The notes beneath the pieces are model-generated. The model searched no databases, was not told the origin of the DNA, and worked only from the letters and a program-made list of their open reading frames with translations. From JBECKW01 sp040235505 (GTDB lineage: Bacteria > Desulfobacterota > Desulfobacteria > Desulfobacterales > JAFDDL01), in NCBI GenBank assembly GCA_040235505.1, contig JBECKW010000349.1:1-10447 (forward strand): 10,447 nucleotides of DNA, in the 5' to 3' direction. This document shows, piece after piece, positions 1-6,224 of this stretch. The stretch's first letter is position 1; every line of letters starts with the position of its first letter. The position numbers and the translations under genes were made by a program.

Positions 1-749
1 CCGATGACCGGGATGCTGACGGCCTGTGCGGTCTGCCACACCATTCGAAGGGCGACGGGCTTGACGGCCGGGCCGGAGAGGCCCCCGGTGATATTGGCCA
101 GTTTCGGGCGGCGAGTATTGATATCGACGGCCATGCCGGTCAGCGTGTTGATCAGCGACAGCGCATCGGCGCCTGCCGCTTCCGCCGCCTTGGCAATTTC
201 GGTTATATCGGTCACATTGGGGGAGAGTTTGACGATCATAGGCTTTCCGGTTTTCTTCCGGACCGCCCGGACCACCGATCCTGCCGGCCCTGCGCAGACA
301 CCGAAGGCGACGCCCCCGGCCTTCACATTGGGGCAGGAGATGTTGACCTCGACGGCCGCCACATCTGCCAGGGAGTCGAGCCGCCGGGCCAACTCCGCAT
401 ATTCTTCCTCCGTCTTTCCGTAGATATTGACCACCACCGGAACCTCAAGCTTCGCGAGATAGGGGAGCTTTTCGCCGATAAAGGCCTCCAACCCGACGTT
501 TTCCAGTCCGATGGCGTTGAGCATTCCACCGGCGGTTTCAACGATCCGGGGGGAGGGATTGCCCCTGGAGGGGGCTAGCGAAATCCCTTTGACGACAATG
601 GCCCCCAACCGATTGAGATCCGCCAGCCCCTCGAACTCCCGGCCGTAGCCGAAGGTGCCCGATGCCGTCATGACGGGGTTTTTCAGTTGAAGTCCGGCTA
701 TGTTTACATGCAGGTCCGCTGACGTGTTCATGGACTTGAAAGTTAGCAT
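1..749 (-). CDS. pyrD: Dihydroorotate dehydrogenase, class 1B catalytic subunit (partial, C-terminus off the left edge)
   Basis: This FMN enzyme oxidises dihydroorotate to orotate in pyrimidine synthesis. I translated 249 codons by hand; the family is about 300 residues, so only the C-terminal sixth is missing. Visible family motifs are NPVMTASGTFGYG (24-36), VVKG with the FMN-site Lys54, GNPSPRIVETAGGMLNAIGLEN (63-84), NISCPN with the catalytic-base Cys139, IVKLSPN (172-178, Lys174), SLINT (198-202) and TGGLSGPAVKP (221-231). Cys rather than Ser as the base marks a cytosolic class 1 enzyme. The Pro/Gly-rich loop and overall pattern fit class 1B, which normally pairs with the electron-transfer subunit PyrK, not visible here. 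The start at 749 has only a weak GGGAA upstream; Met7 at 731 is an alternative with no better ribosome site. It lies 58 bp downstream of the diiron protein gene and may be co-transcribed with it. Confidence 0.93.
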   Translation of the reverse strand, partial: MLTFKSMNTSADLHVNIAGLQLKNPVMTASGTFGYGREFEGLADLNRLGAIVVKGISLAPSRGNPSPRIVETAGGMLNAIGLENVGLEAFIGEKLPYLAKLEVPVVVNIYGKTEEEYAELARRLDSLADVAAVEVNISCPNVKAGGVAFGVCAGPAGSVVRAVRKKTGKPMIVKLSPNVTDITEIAKAAEAAGADALSLINTLTGMAVDINTRRPKLANITGGLSGPAVKPVALRMVWQTAQAVSIPVI

Positions 750-807
750 GATTTCCCGGAAAGGTCCATAAGAGAAGAAAAAGATGAACGTTCAGTTTTA
801 AATGCGG

Positions 808-1281
808 CTATCCGCCGGAGGTCTGAGGAAACGCTGTATTGGTGTAAAGGTACTCCATCTTTTCCTTGTGCTTCAGCTCTTCGTTGGCCATTTTCAGCAG
901 CATCTGCTTGGGTTCCCCGTCCGGGTGGACTTCGGCCAGTGCCTTGTAAAAATTGTGGGAATGAAGCTCCCGATGGGCTGCAATGAGGAAGACGTTTTCA
1001 CGGGTCATGTTTTCTTCAACAGGCGGCTCTGTCTCATGTTCCGCGATTTTATAGTATGTCACCTCGGCCATCCGGAACGTCTGCGGCCCCGGATGGGCCA
1101 CCTCGTCCCGATAGTTTTCCAGAAACGCCTTGTGCTTCCGTTCCTCCCGGGCAATAAACAGAACCGTATCCCTCATGGACTGGTCGGAGAGTTTTGCGAC
1201 GAGGTCCATGTAAAAGTCATACGCCGCTTCTTCCCGTCCGATGGCCATCTCAATGAGGCCCGTCAACCCCTTTTCCGCCAT
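808..1281 (-). CDS. Ferritin-like diiron protein (rubrerythrin-type four-helix bundle, no rubredoxin domain)
   Basis: The 157-residue protein is almost entirely helical, with the diiron-ligand pattern of the rubrerythrin/ferritin-like superfamily: Glu17/Glu18 in REEAAYDFY, the ExxH pair EERKH (46-50), HRELHSH around Glu105, and EELKH (134-138). It lacks the C-terminal CxxC rubredoxin domain of classical rubrerythrin, so it is a free erythrin-type domain. Family members act in peroxide reduction or iron handling in the anaerobe cytoplasm; the exact reaction here is unknown. The start at 1281 is chosen because AGGAGGTGG sits 4-5 bases upstream. An in-frame ATG at 1329 would add 16 residues that lack family character and has no ribosome site. 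It has its own probable promoter (1336-1364), so it is probably a separate unit from the operon upstream. Confidence 0.88.
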   Translation of the reverse strand: MAEKGLTGLIEMAIGREEAAYDFYMDLVAKLSDQSMRDTVLFIAREERKHKAFLENYRDEVAHPGPQTFRMAEVTYYKIAEHETEPPVEENMTRENVFLIAAHRELHSHNFYKALAEVHPDGEPKQMLLKMANEELKHKEKMEYLYTNTAFPQTSGG

Positions 1282-1335
1282 GTGCCACCTCCTGTGTATT
1301 AAACCGGTGGATAAAAATTGAACCACCATGAAAAT

Positions 1336-1364
1336 ATTCTAATGCAGATCCATGAATAGCTCAA
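1336..1364 (-). promoter_or_regulatory. Probable sigma-70 promoter of the diiron protein gene
   Basis: Read on the minus strand, TTGAGC (1359-1364) and TAGAAT (1336-1341) are separated by 17 bp, matching the -35/-10 consensus at 4/6 and 5/6 positions. It lies in the 99-bp gap between the receiver gene and the diiron gene and gives a leader of about 50 nt. This is from sequence matching only. Confidence 0.45.
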
Positions 1365-1380
1365 CTTTTTTCCGAGGCCC

Positions 1381-1764
1381 TTATCGGTCTGGAAGGGCAA
1401 ATATCCGTTTCAGGCCGGAGACGATATCCTCCGCCTCCTTCTTTCCTGGAAATGGGGGCAGCGATGTTAGCACTCCCAGGCCTTCCGAAGTTTCATGGAA
1501 GTCCTCCTCGGAAAGGCGGGTTGCCACGGCGGTATTGATGAGAGCGTTTTGTTTCAAAAGCTCCCGTGCAAGATCAAACGTTGCCATATCCGGAAGGGCT
1601 TCGTCCATCACCACGAGAATCGGGGTAAGACGCCGGGCCTCGGCGAGGGTGTCCTGGCCGGTGGCGGTCCAGTAGATGTCCGCGCCAATCATCTTTTCAA
1701 GTGAGCCTGCGAGGGAAGAAAACCGATCCCGGTCTTGTGTCGCGATGAGAATTTTCGGTGTCAT
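1381..1764 (-). CDS. Single-domain response-regulator receiver (REC) protein
   Basis: This 127-residue protein consists of one CheY-like receiver domain and no output domain. Visible elements are the first strand and acidic cluster KILIATQDRD (4-13), the probable phospho-acceptor Asp54 in VVMDEALPDM (51-60), Thr78 or Thr82 after the fourth strand, and a Lys at 108/109 in place of the usual Lys-Pro loop. The loop is LPPFPGKK, so the switch region is divergent and phosphorylation competence is uncertain. The start at 1764 follows AAGGAAG; the longer frame upstream overlaps the zinc-ribbon gene and lacks support. It is the last gene of the eight-gene operon, 16 bp after the FmdB-type gene. No histidine kinase lies in the window, so its partner is unknown. 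Confidence 0.75.
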   Translation of the reverse strand: MTPKILIATQDRDRFSSLAGSLEKMIGADIYWTATGQDTLAEARRLTPILVVMDEALPDMATFDLARELLKQNALINTAVATRLSEEDFHETSEGLGVLTSLPPFPGKKEAEDIVSGLKRIFALPDR

Positions 1765-1780
1765 GACGGCTTCCTTTCCC

Positions 1781-2032
1781 CTATCCTCTCTTGCCGCAAC
1801 ACGAACCGGGACCTGCACATCCGGCGCCCGCAGGTGAACTGCCGCAGCAGGCCGTATCTCCCGGACCCGGAAGGGATTGGCCGGGACGGCCCGTCAGGGA
1901 ACTGGTGGCGGACATCAGCTTTTCGGTTCGGGCGCTGCCACAGCCTGGGCAAGCAATGGGCCCATCGCTTCCCTGGACGATAACTTCATTGATCTGATAG
2001 CAATCCCGACATGCAATTTCATAGATCGGCAT
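1781..2032 (-). CDS. FmdB-type zinc-ribbon protein with Cys/Gly-rich tail
   Basis: The N-terminal 42 residues are a classic FmdB/CxxC zinc ribbon: MPIYEIAC with C8xxC11, then C28PGC31G. FmdB-type proteins are named from formylmethanofuran dehydrogenase (fmd) loci and are often called regulatory, but their role is poorly defined. Residues 45-83 are a low-complexity Gly/Pro/Ser tail with five more cysteines (62, 63, 72, 78, 79), which might bind a metal or an Fe-S cluster. The start at 2032 is fixed by GGAGGAAA upstream, and its first 14 bases overlap the end of the NifU-like gene, indicating translational coupling. The 83-residue size is normal for the family. Confidence 0.87.
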   Translation of the reverse strand: MPIYEIACRDCYQINEVIVQGSDGPIACPGCGSARTEKLMSATSSLTGRPGQSLPGPGDTACCGSSPAGAGCAGPGSCCGKRG

Positions 2033-2468
2033 TTTTTGTTTCCTCCGGAAAACCGTTCCGATGATAGTAGTCTTCAATGGCCTCTCCGAGAGAGTTGACA
2101 GCCAGGCGCGCGCAATGCTGATGGTCTGCGGGAAGCCCGCCCAGCGCACGGTCGATATCTTCGGGCTGAAGGTTCAGGGCGTCATCGAGACGACGCCCTT
2201 TCACTGTTTCGCTCATCAAGCTGGCGCACACGACGGTGTAAAGACAGCCGTGGGGAAGACATTTGATATCCTCGATAATACCGTTTCCCACCCGGAGCTG
2301 CACCGCCAGCGTATCTCCGCAACTGCCGACCCCCACGGCCAGACCGTTTGCCGAGGTCAGTTCTCCCATATTCCTGGGATCCTGGGCATGGATTAAAAAG
2401 AGTCGGCTCACCGTCTCCGCCTGAGGTTCCGGGAGGCGTTTCTCGGATAGCCTGCCTTCGAATCTCAT
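2019..2468 (-). CDS. IscU/NifU N-terminal-type iron-sulfur scaffold protein
   Basis: A 149-residue protein of the NifU_N/IscU family, on which Fe-S clusters are assembled before transfer to target proteins. The three scaffold cysteines are present with near-family spacing: Cys50 in GSCGDTL (with the conserved Asp52), Cys75 in LPHGCLYTVVCAS and Cys119 in HCARLAVNSLGEAI. An extra Cys70 and Cys81 flank the second position. It lacks the C-terminal NFU domain and central 2Fe-2S domain of full NifU. No cysteine desulfurase (nifS/iscS) is in the window, so sulfur would have to come from elsewhere. The start at 2468 is 5 bp after the stop of the NifX gene, with a weak GAAAGAA; the family-like sequence begins about here. 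A longer upstream frame overlaps that gene and is a shadow. Confidence 0.85.
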   Translation of the reverse strand: MRFEGRLSEKRLPEPQAETVSRLFLIHAQDPRNMGELTSANGLAVGVGSCGDTLAVQLRVGNGIIEDIKCLPHGCLYTVVCASLMSETVKGRRLDDALNLQPEDIDRALGGLPADHQHCARLAVNSLGEAIEDYYHRNGFPEETKNADL

Positions 2469-2473
2469 TTCTT

Positions 2474-2845
2474 TCAGTGACCGCCACAGGTATGCTGCTG
2501 GCTGAACTGGGGCAATCTGCCTTCTATGGCGGCGGTTACGGCCTCGCCGACACTGGTGGCGTTTCCCCCATGAAAGACATCGATCCCCACCTGGTTGAAT
2601 CCCATCAGCGGGCGAAGGCCCATACCGCCGGCGATCAGCATATTGACGCCCTGCTGGGCCAGATAATTCACTGGAGCCATGCATCCTCCCTGTACATGGG
2701 GGACATTGGGAATCACTTTTACGTCTTTTACTTCCCCGTTTTCCACCGATATAAGGGTGTAAAGGTCACAGTGTCCGAAGTGGGCGCCGATGGGCGCCTC
2801 AAGCCCTCCGGGATTGGTCGAAGGAACAGCGATCAGTTTGTTCAT
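2474..2845 (-). CDS. NifX/NifB-C (dinitrogenase Fe-Mo cofactor-binding) family protein, ORP-like
   Basis: This 123-residue protein has the single-domain NifX/orange-protein fold (PF02579-type). Signs are the LIAVPS first strand, GAHFGHCDLYTLI (20-32, His25/Cys26), PHVQGGC (49-55), LIAGGMGLRPLMGF (70-83) and VFHGGNATSVGEAV (90-103). It ends in a Cys-Gly-Gly-His tail (120-123), common in this family. Family members bind or carry metal clusters such as FeMo-co precursors or, in Desulfovibrio ORP, a Mo-Cu sulfide cluster. The metal here cannot be read from sequence. AGGAGAA sits 6 bp before the start. It is the fifth gene of the operon, 18 bp after the SnoaL-like gene. No nif structural genes are present, so a nitrogenase role is not indicated. 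Confidence 0.88.
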   Translation of the reverse strand: MNKLIAVPSTNPGGLEAPIGAHFGHCDLYTLISVENGEVKDVKVIPNVPHVQGGCMAPVNYLAQQGVNMLIAGGMGLRPLMGFNQVGIDVFHGGNATSVGEAVTAAIEGRLPQFSQQHTCGGH

Positions 2846-2863
2846 GGTATTTCTCCTTATTTT

Positions 2864-3505
2864 TTAATATGCATCCGCCGCATCGAACGTGTCATACGGT
2901 TTGGGCGGTGCCGGTACATACTCGGTTGTGGTTTTGGTGCTATAGGCCCAGGAGTATGTGGGGGGTCTATCGGGTGCATACTCGGGGGGGAACGGCGGCA
3001 TGTCGTGGGCATCGGGAAGATCGAGCCAGCTCTGGCCCACAGGAACCATGAACTGGCCGTAGACGTGCAGATGCCACAGTTTCCACTCGCCATCCTCGTT
3101 GATGAAATCGCATCCGTAGCGCATCCATGCCCAGTGGGCCTTGAATTCCTTTTTGGCCGAGAACATGTCACCGGTGATATGCCCGGGGGACACCCAGACC
3201 GCCTTTGCGGTTTTCATGTCGCCGGCCACCTCGATCACCGGTGTGGTCAGTGCATGCACCGCCATCAGACCGGGGCCGCTGATGCAATCGGTATGGTAGT
3301 TGTCATAACATCGCTTGACACCCTCCGGACCGTCGTAAACCCCCCATGCCATTTCCACATGGGCATCTTCCCGTTTCGTAAACAGATTGGCGATGTCATG
3401 GTATCTGGCCGCCGTCAGGTAGAAGGCGTAATTGCCCATCAGGTTTTCGATATTGCTTCTTGCCTCGAGCAGCAGGATTTTCTTTTCCAGTTCTTTGCTG
3501 TCCAT
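2864..3505 (-). CDS. SnoaL/NTF2-fold protein of unknown function
   Basis: A 213-residue protein with the features of the SnoaL-like (NTF2/cone-fold) superfamily: an N-terminal helix containing RSNIENLMGNYAFYL (16-30) and YHDIANLF (35-42), then alternating strands including VHALTTPVIEVAGD (83-96) and KLWHLHVYGQF (142-152). A Pro/Tyr-rich C-terminal arm follows (about 160-208, with PPFPPEY and PPKPY). His36-Asp37, His84 and His145/His147 could line the cone pocket, as in dehydratases and isomerases of this fold, but this is inference. It has no membrane segment or signal peptide. Start at 3505 with GGAG upstream. It sits between a MinD-type ATPase (21 bp) and the NifX gene (18 bp), an unexpected place for what is usually an organic-substrate enzyme. 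Confidence 0.8.
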   Translation of the reverse strand: MDSKELEKKILLLEARSNIENLMGNYAFYLTAARYHDIANLFTKREDAHVEMAWGVYDGPEGVKRCYDNYHTDCISGPGLMAVHALTTPVIEVAGDMKTAKAVWVSPGHITGDMFSAKKEFKAHWAWMRYGCDFINEDGEWKLWHLHVYGQFMVPVGQSWLDLPDAHDMPPFPPEYAPDRPPTYSWAYSTKTTTEYVPAPPKPYDTFDAADAY

Positions 3506-3526
3506 TTTTTCTCCTTTTCGAGTTTA

Positions 3527-4483
3527 TTATATATAGTTGATTTTATTTTCCAGCATTGAAAGATTGTTCGCTCCCGACCGTTCAGTCGCCGGCCCGGCAG
3601 GGCTTTTTACCTCCAGCCCCGCCAACAGTTTTATCTCCTCCCAAGCGCTTTTCAACTGAGTTGACAATTCGCACGACCGGAATTCGGTAATGGTTTTGCC
3701 GTGGACCATGGCTTCGGTCATGGCCGCATCATGGGGCAGCCGCGCGATTACCCGTCGGCCTTTTTCACCGCAGAAGTCTTCAATGGCGTCGGCCTGGTCG
3801 GGGTTTAGATCCGCCTTGTTGATGATGACCACCGTCGGTGTGCTGAAATGCTCGCAAAGCTCAAGGACGCGTTTGAGATCATGAATCCCCGAGGGTGTGG
3901 GCTCCGTGACGAGCACCGCGAGATCCGCTCCGGAAAGGGCACTGATCACCGGGCATCCGATCCCGGGCGGGCCGTCTGAAAGAATCAGCGGCGCATTTTT
4001 TTCCTTCGCCAGTGTCTTGGCCTCTTTTTTCAGCAGCGCCACCAGCTTGCCGGAGTTTTCTTCGGCCGGGATCAGCTGGGCATGTACCAGGGGGCCGAAA
4101 CGCGTTTCGGAAAGATACCACTGGCCGCAGTTTTTTGCTGGAAAATCAATGGCCTCCTCCGGGCAGAATTGGACGCAGACCTTGCACCCCTCGCATTTAT
4201 ACGGATTGACCACCACAAAGGGGCCGGTATCCGAAATCGCCCCCCAGTTGCACACATCGATGCAGGTTCCGCAATGGCTGCAATTTTCAGCCTGCACAAC
4301 CGCCTCGTTTCCGGAAATAAAGTCCTGGGAGGTGATGGTTTTCGGTTGAAGCAGCAGATGCAGATCCGGTGCGTCCACATCGAGGTCGCAGATCACCGGT
4401 TGATCGGCAAGATGACAGAATGCGGCCGTCAGAGAAGTTTTACCGGTGCCGCCTTTCCCACTGATGACAAGAATTTCAGGCAT
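3527..4483 (-). CDS. MinD/ParA-family P-loop ATPase with inserted 2x[4Fe-4S] ferredoxin domain (second copy)
   Basis: A 318-residue cytosolic ATPase of the Mrp/NBP35-like MinD group. The deviant Walker A GKGGTGKTS is at 9-17, the A' box DLDVDAPDLH at 33-42, and Walker B LILSDGPPGIGCP at 166-178. Between A' and B is a bacterial-ferredoxin insert with two complete Cys sets: C68xxC71xxC74xxxC78 and C97xxC100xxC103xxxC107. Proteins of this type occur beside orange-protein genes in Desulfovibrio and probably use ATP to load or move metal clusters. The C-terminal 30 residues are Ser/Gly/Asn-rich and extend past the ATPase core. The start at 4483 follows AGGAGG, and the first 8 bases overlap the end of the preceding ATPase gene, implying coupled translation and probably a heteromeric pair. 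A longer upstream frame is a shadow. Confidence 0.92.
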   Translation of the reverse strand: MPEILVISGKGGTGKTSLTAAFCHLADQPVICDLDVDAPDLHLLLQPKTITSQDFISGNEAVVQAENCSHCGTCIDVCNWGAISDTGPFVVVNPYKCEGCKVCVQFCPEEAIDFPAKNCGQWYLSETRFGPLVHAQLIPAEENSGKLVALLKKEAKTLAKEKNAPLILSDGPPGIGCPVISALSGADLAVLVTEPTPSGIHDLKRVLELCEHFSTPTVVIINKADLNPDQADAIEDFCGEKGRRVIARLPHDAAMTEAMVHGKTITEFRSCELSTQLKSAWEEIKLLAGLEVKSPAGPATERSGANNLSMLENKINYI

Positions 4484-5351
4484 GGCAGCGTTCCTCCTCA
4501 CTGTGGCCCATACGTCGGGCTTTTTCCGCCAGAGACGCGAAGGTTTCTCGGATCGTGTCCGAAACATCGGCCACGATTTTTCCCTGGGAATATGCCGTCG
4601 CGATGCGCCGATCATAGGGGATTTCCGCAAGGATGGGCAAATTGCTCCCCCGACAGAACGCGTATACGGCGTCATCCCCGATGCCTGCCCGGTTGACCAC
4701 CACCCCCATGGGTTTACCGAGTTTGGAGAACGCCTCATGTGCCAGTTTCAGGTCATAGACGCCGAACGGCGTCGGTTCTGTTACCAATATGACGACGTCG
4801 CAGTCCATCACCGCCGTGACTGCGGGGCAGCTGACACCCGGCGGTGCGTCGATAATGATATCCTGCGCCGTTGTGTCCACACGGGTTTCCAGGGCTGCCA
4901 GAACCGAGCGCATGAGAGGGGGGCTCATGGCCTCGCCAACCCGGAGACGCCCCATGAGAAAGGGCAGGCCCAGGGCCGTTCCCACGGAAATCTCTCCGAG
5001 CTGTCTTTTTCCGGCGGATACGGCGCCCTCCGGACAAATCATCATGCATCCCCCGCATCCGTGGCACATTTCCGGAAAGGTGAGGACCACTTCCCCAAAA
5101 ACGCTGATGGCCTTGAACTGGCAAAGCGTCGAGCACTTCCGGCAGTAAGTGCATTTGTCCTCGTCGACCACCGGAATTTCCAGGGTGGCCGGGATGGTTT
5201 CCGTGATTTCAGGATTCAGGAAGAGGTGGAGATTCGGTTCCTCCACGTCCAGATCCACGGCGGCGGCAGGCGATGGCCAGATAGACATCAATGAGGCGGT
5301 TACCGTTGTTTTTCCGGTGCCGCCCTTTCCGCTGGCGACGGCGATTTTCAT
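4476..5351 (-). CDS. MinD/ParA-family P-loop ATPase with inserted 2x[4Fe-4S] ferredoxin domain (first copy)
   Basis: This 291-residue paralogue of the next gene has the same architecture: Walker A GKGGTGKTT (8-16), A' box DLDVEEPNLHLF (33-44), ferredoxin insert with C67xxC70xxC73xxxC77 and C96xxC99xxC102xxxC106, and Walker B DIIIDAPPGVSCP (164-176). TEPTPFGVYDLKLA, near residues 192-205, is the conserved switch/signature region of this ATPase group. The Cys in the xPPGxxCP loop is shared with the paralogue and is typical of these cluster-linked ATPases. It starts in an ATGA overlap with the stop of the DUF134-NifX gene and ends overlapping its paralogue, so the three genes are translationally chained. 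By analogy with the Desulfovibrio ORP cluster, it should act with NifX-type cluster carriers; this is inference from context. Confidence 0.93.
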   Translation of the reverse strand: MKIAVASGKGGTGKTTVTASLMSIWPSPAAAVDLDVEEPNLHLFLNPEITETIPATLEIPVVDEDKCTYCRKCSTLCQFKAISVFGEVVLTFPEMCHGCGGCMMICPEGAVSAGKRQLGEISVGTALGLPFLMGRLRVGEAMSPPLMRSVLAALETRVDTTAQDIIIDAPPGVSCPAVTAVMDCDVVILVTEPTPFGVYDLKLAHEAFSKLGKPMGVVVNRAGIGDDAVYAFCRGSNLPILAEIPYDRRIATAYSQGKIVADVSDTIRETFASLAEKARRMGHSEEERCHA

Positions 5352-6136
5352 TTCCAGTGGCCTCGCTTGTTGGGCTGGGACGCCGCTGATAGATCCCCTT
5401 TGTTGAACCTTTCCACCGCCTGCCGGACGGTCAGGTTCTCCAGGTTCTGGATCACGGAAATCTTGGCGGCCGAAAGGGCCTGGAAGGCCTTGGGCCCGAC
5501 ATACCCGGTCAGGACCACTTTCGCACCGGAAGCGGCCACGTTTTCAGCCGCCTGGATGCCCGCCCCCTGCGCCATGGCCTGGGATCCACCGTTGTCGAGA
5601 TAGGTAAATTCGTATGTTTTCGGATCGATGATCATAAATCCCGCGGCCCTTCCGAATCGCGGATCCAGGGGGCCGTCCAGGTCCGGTCCGTCGCTGGTGA
5701 CGGCTATTTTATCGATTTCATTCATGTTCAGTTCCTTTTGATCCCACTCGGGATCCGGTTCCGGTCCCCTGTAGATGCAGGTGACCCCATTTCGATCTTT
5801 CGACAATGCGGACGCGGCTTCGTTATAGCCGTCTCCCCGCATCCCCTTCATTTCAAAATTGCCGCCGTCCACCCGCAGGGCCATGCCGCGAAACAGGGCT
5901 TCCGTAACGGTCCGACGGGCGCCGGCAAGAATCCGTCCGAAGGTTTGTCTGGACACGCCCATTTTTTCGGCCGCATTCTCCTGCTTCAGGCCTTCAATAT
6001 CCGCCAGACGCATTGCCTCGAAACCGTCCATGCTCAGGTAGACTTCCGTCAGTTCATGCATGGGAACGCCCCGGGGCTTGAAAAAGGTGACGGCGGGGGC
6101 GGCGCTCACCACCCGGCATTTCGACGGTCTTGCCAA
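5348..6136 (-). CDS. DUF134 helix-turn-helix regulator fused to a NifX/ORP-like cluster-binding domain
   Basis: The N-terminal part (1-100) is a DUF134 DNA-binding domain: FFKPRGVPMHEL (18-29), the helix FEAMRLADIEGL (39-50) and the recognition segment MGVSRQTFGRIL (59-70), then LRVDGG (88-92). After a linker (about 100-138), residues 139-250 form a NifX-type domain: DKIAVTSDG, LDPRFGRAAGFMIID (157-171), GSQAMAQGAGIQAAENVAASG (184-204) and VVLTGYVGPKAFQAL (207-221). It probably couples sensing of a metal or Fe-S cluster to control of its own operon, which is inference. The start is TTG at 6136 because AGGAGG lies 5 bp upstream and the conserved sequence begins immediately. An internal ATG (Met138, 5725) with AAGGA upstream may also give the NifX half alone. 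It is first in the operon, with its own promoter and dyads. Confidence 0.9.
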   Translation of the reverse strand: MARPSKCRVVSAAPAVTFFKPRGVPMHELTEVYLSMDGFEAMRLADIEGLKQENAAEKMGVSRQTFGRILAGARRTVTEALFRGMALRVDGGNFEMKGMRGDGYNEAASALSKDRNGVTCIYRGPEPDPEWDQKELNMNEIDKIAVTSDGPDLDGPLDPRFGRAAGFMIIDPKTYEFTYLDNGGSQAMAQGAGIQAAENVAASGAKVVLTGYVGPKAFQALSAAKISVIQNLENLTVRQAVERFNKGDLSAASQPNKRGHWK

Positions 6137-6153
6137 GAGTTCCTCCTTTGTTG

Positions 6154-6167
6154 TTAGCGTATGCTCA
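6154..6167. promoter_or_regulatory. Operator-like 14-bp dyad A, at the transcription start of the DUF134-NifX operon
   Basis: Minus-strand sequence TGAGCATACGCTAA, an imperfect dyad (core AGC-N4-GCT) lying 4 bp downstream of the probable -10 box. It shares the TGNNC-N4-GNNNA layout with three other sites near the two DUF134 genes. It is the weakest of the four. Binding by a DUF134 protein is inferred. Confidence 0.45.
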
Positions 6168-6171
6168 AATT

Positions 6172-6200
6172 CTGATAATGAATACCATTCCTCATGTCAA
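6172..6200 (-). promoter_or_regulatory. Probable sigma-70 promoter of the eight-gene metal-cluster operon
   Basis: On the minus strand, a perfect TTGACA (6195-6200) is followed after 17 bp by TATCAG (6172-6177, 4/6 match to TATAAT). Dyad A overlaps the expected start site and dyad D lies just upstream of the -35 box, so this promoter is likely repressed or tuned by a dyad-binding regulator. The leader to the TTG start would be about 30 nt. Confidence 0.55.
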
Positions 6201-6209
6201 GAATTATTT

Positions 6210-6223
6210 TGGTCAAAAGACCA
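6210..6223. promoter_or_regulatory. Operator-like 14-bp dyad D, upstream of the operon's -35 box
   Basis: TGGTCAAAAGACCA is a 5+5 dyad with a 4-bp AT centre. It begins 9 bp upstream of the TTGACA at 6195-6200 and sits just beyond the stop codon of the upstream DUF134 gene. As RNA it could form only a 5-bp stem without a U-tract, so a terminator is unlikely. The size and half-site spacing match dyad B. Confidence 0.45.
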
Positions 6224-6224
6224 T

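Noticed and set aside
802..1302. A 166-codon plus-strand frame opposite the diiron protein gene
   Set aside because: It is antisense to a gene with clear diiron motifs and a strong ribosome site, and the product resembles no known family.
2474..2845. A nitrogenase cofactor gene (nifX or nifB) as part of a nif cluster
   Set aside because: The family name is shared, but no nifHDK, nifE/N or radical-SAM nifB is present; the neighbours fit an ORP-like module better.
2348..3559. A 403-codon plus-strand frame
   Set aside because: It is antisense to the NifX and SnoaL-like genes, which have motifs and ribosome sites; it arises from GC-rich codon structure.
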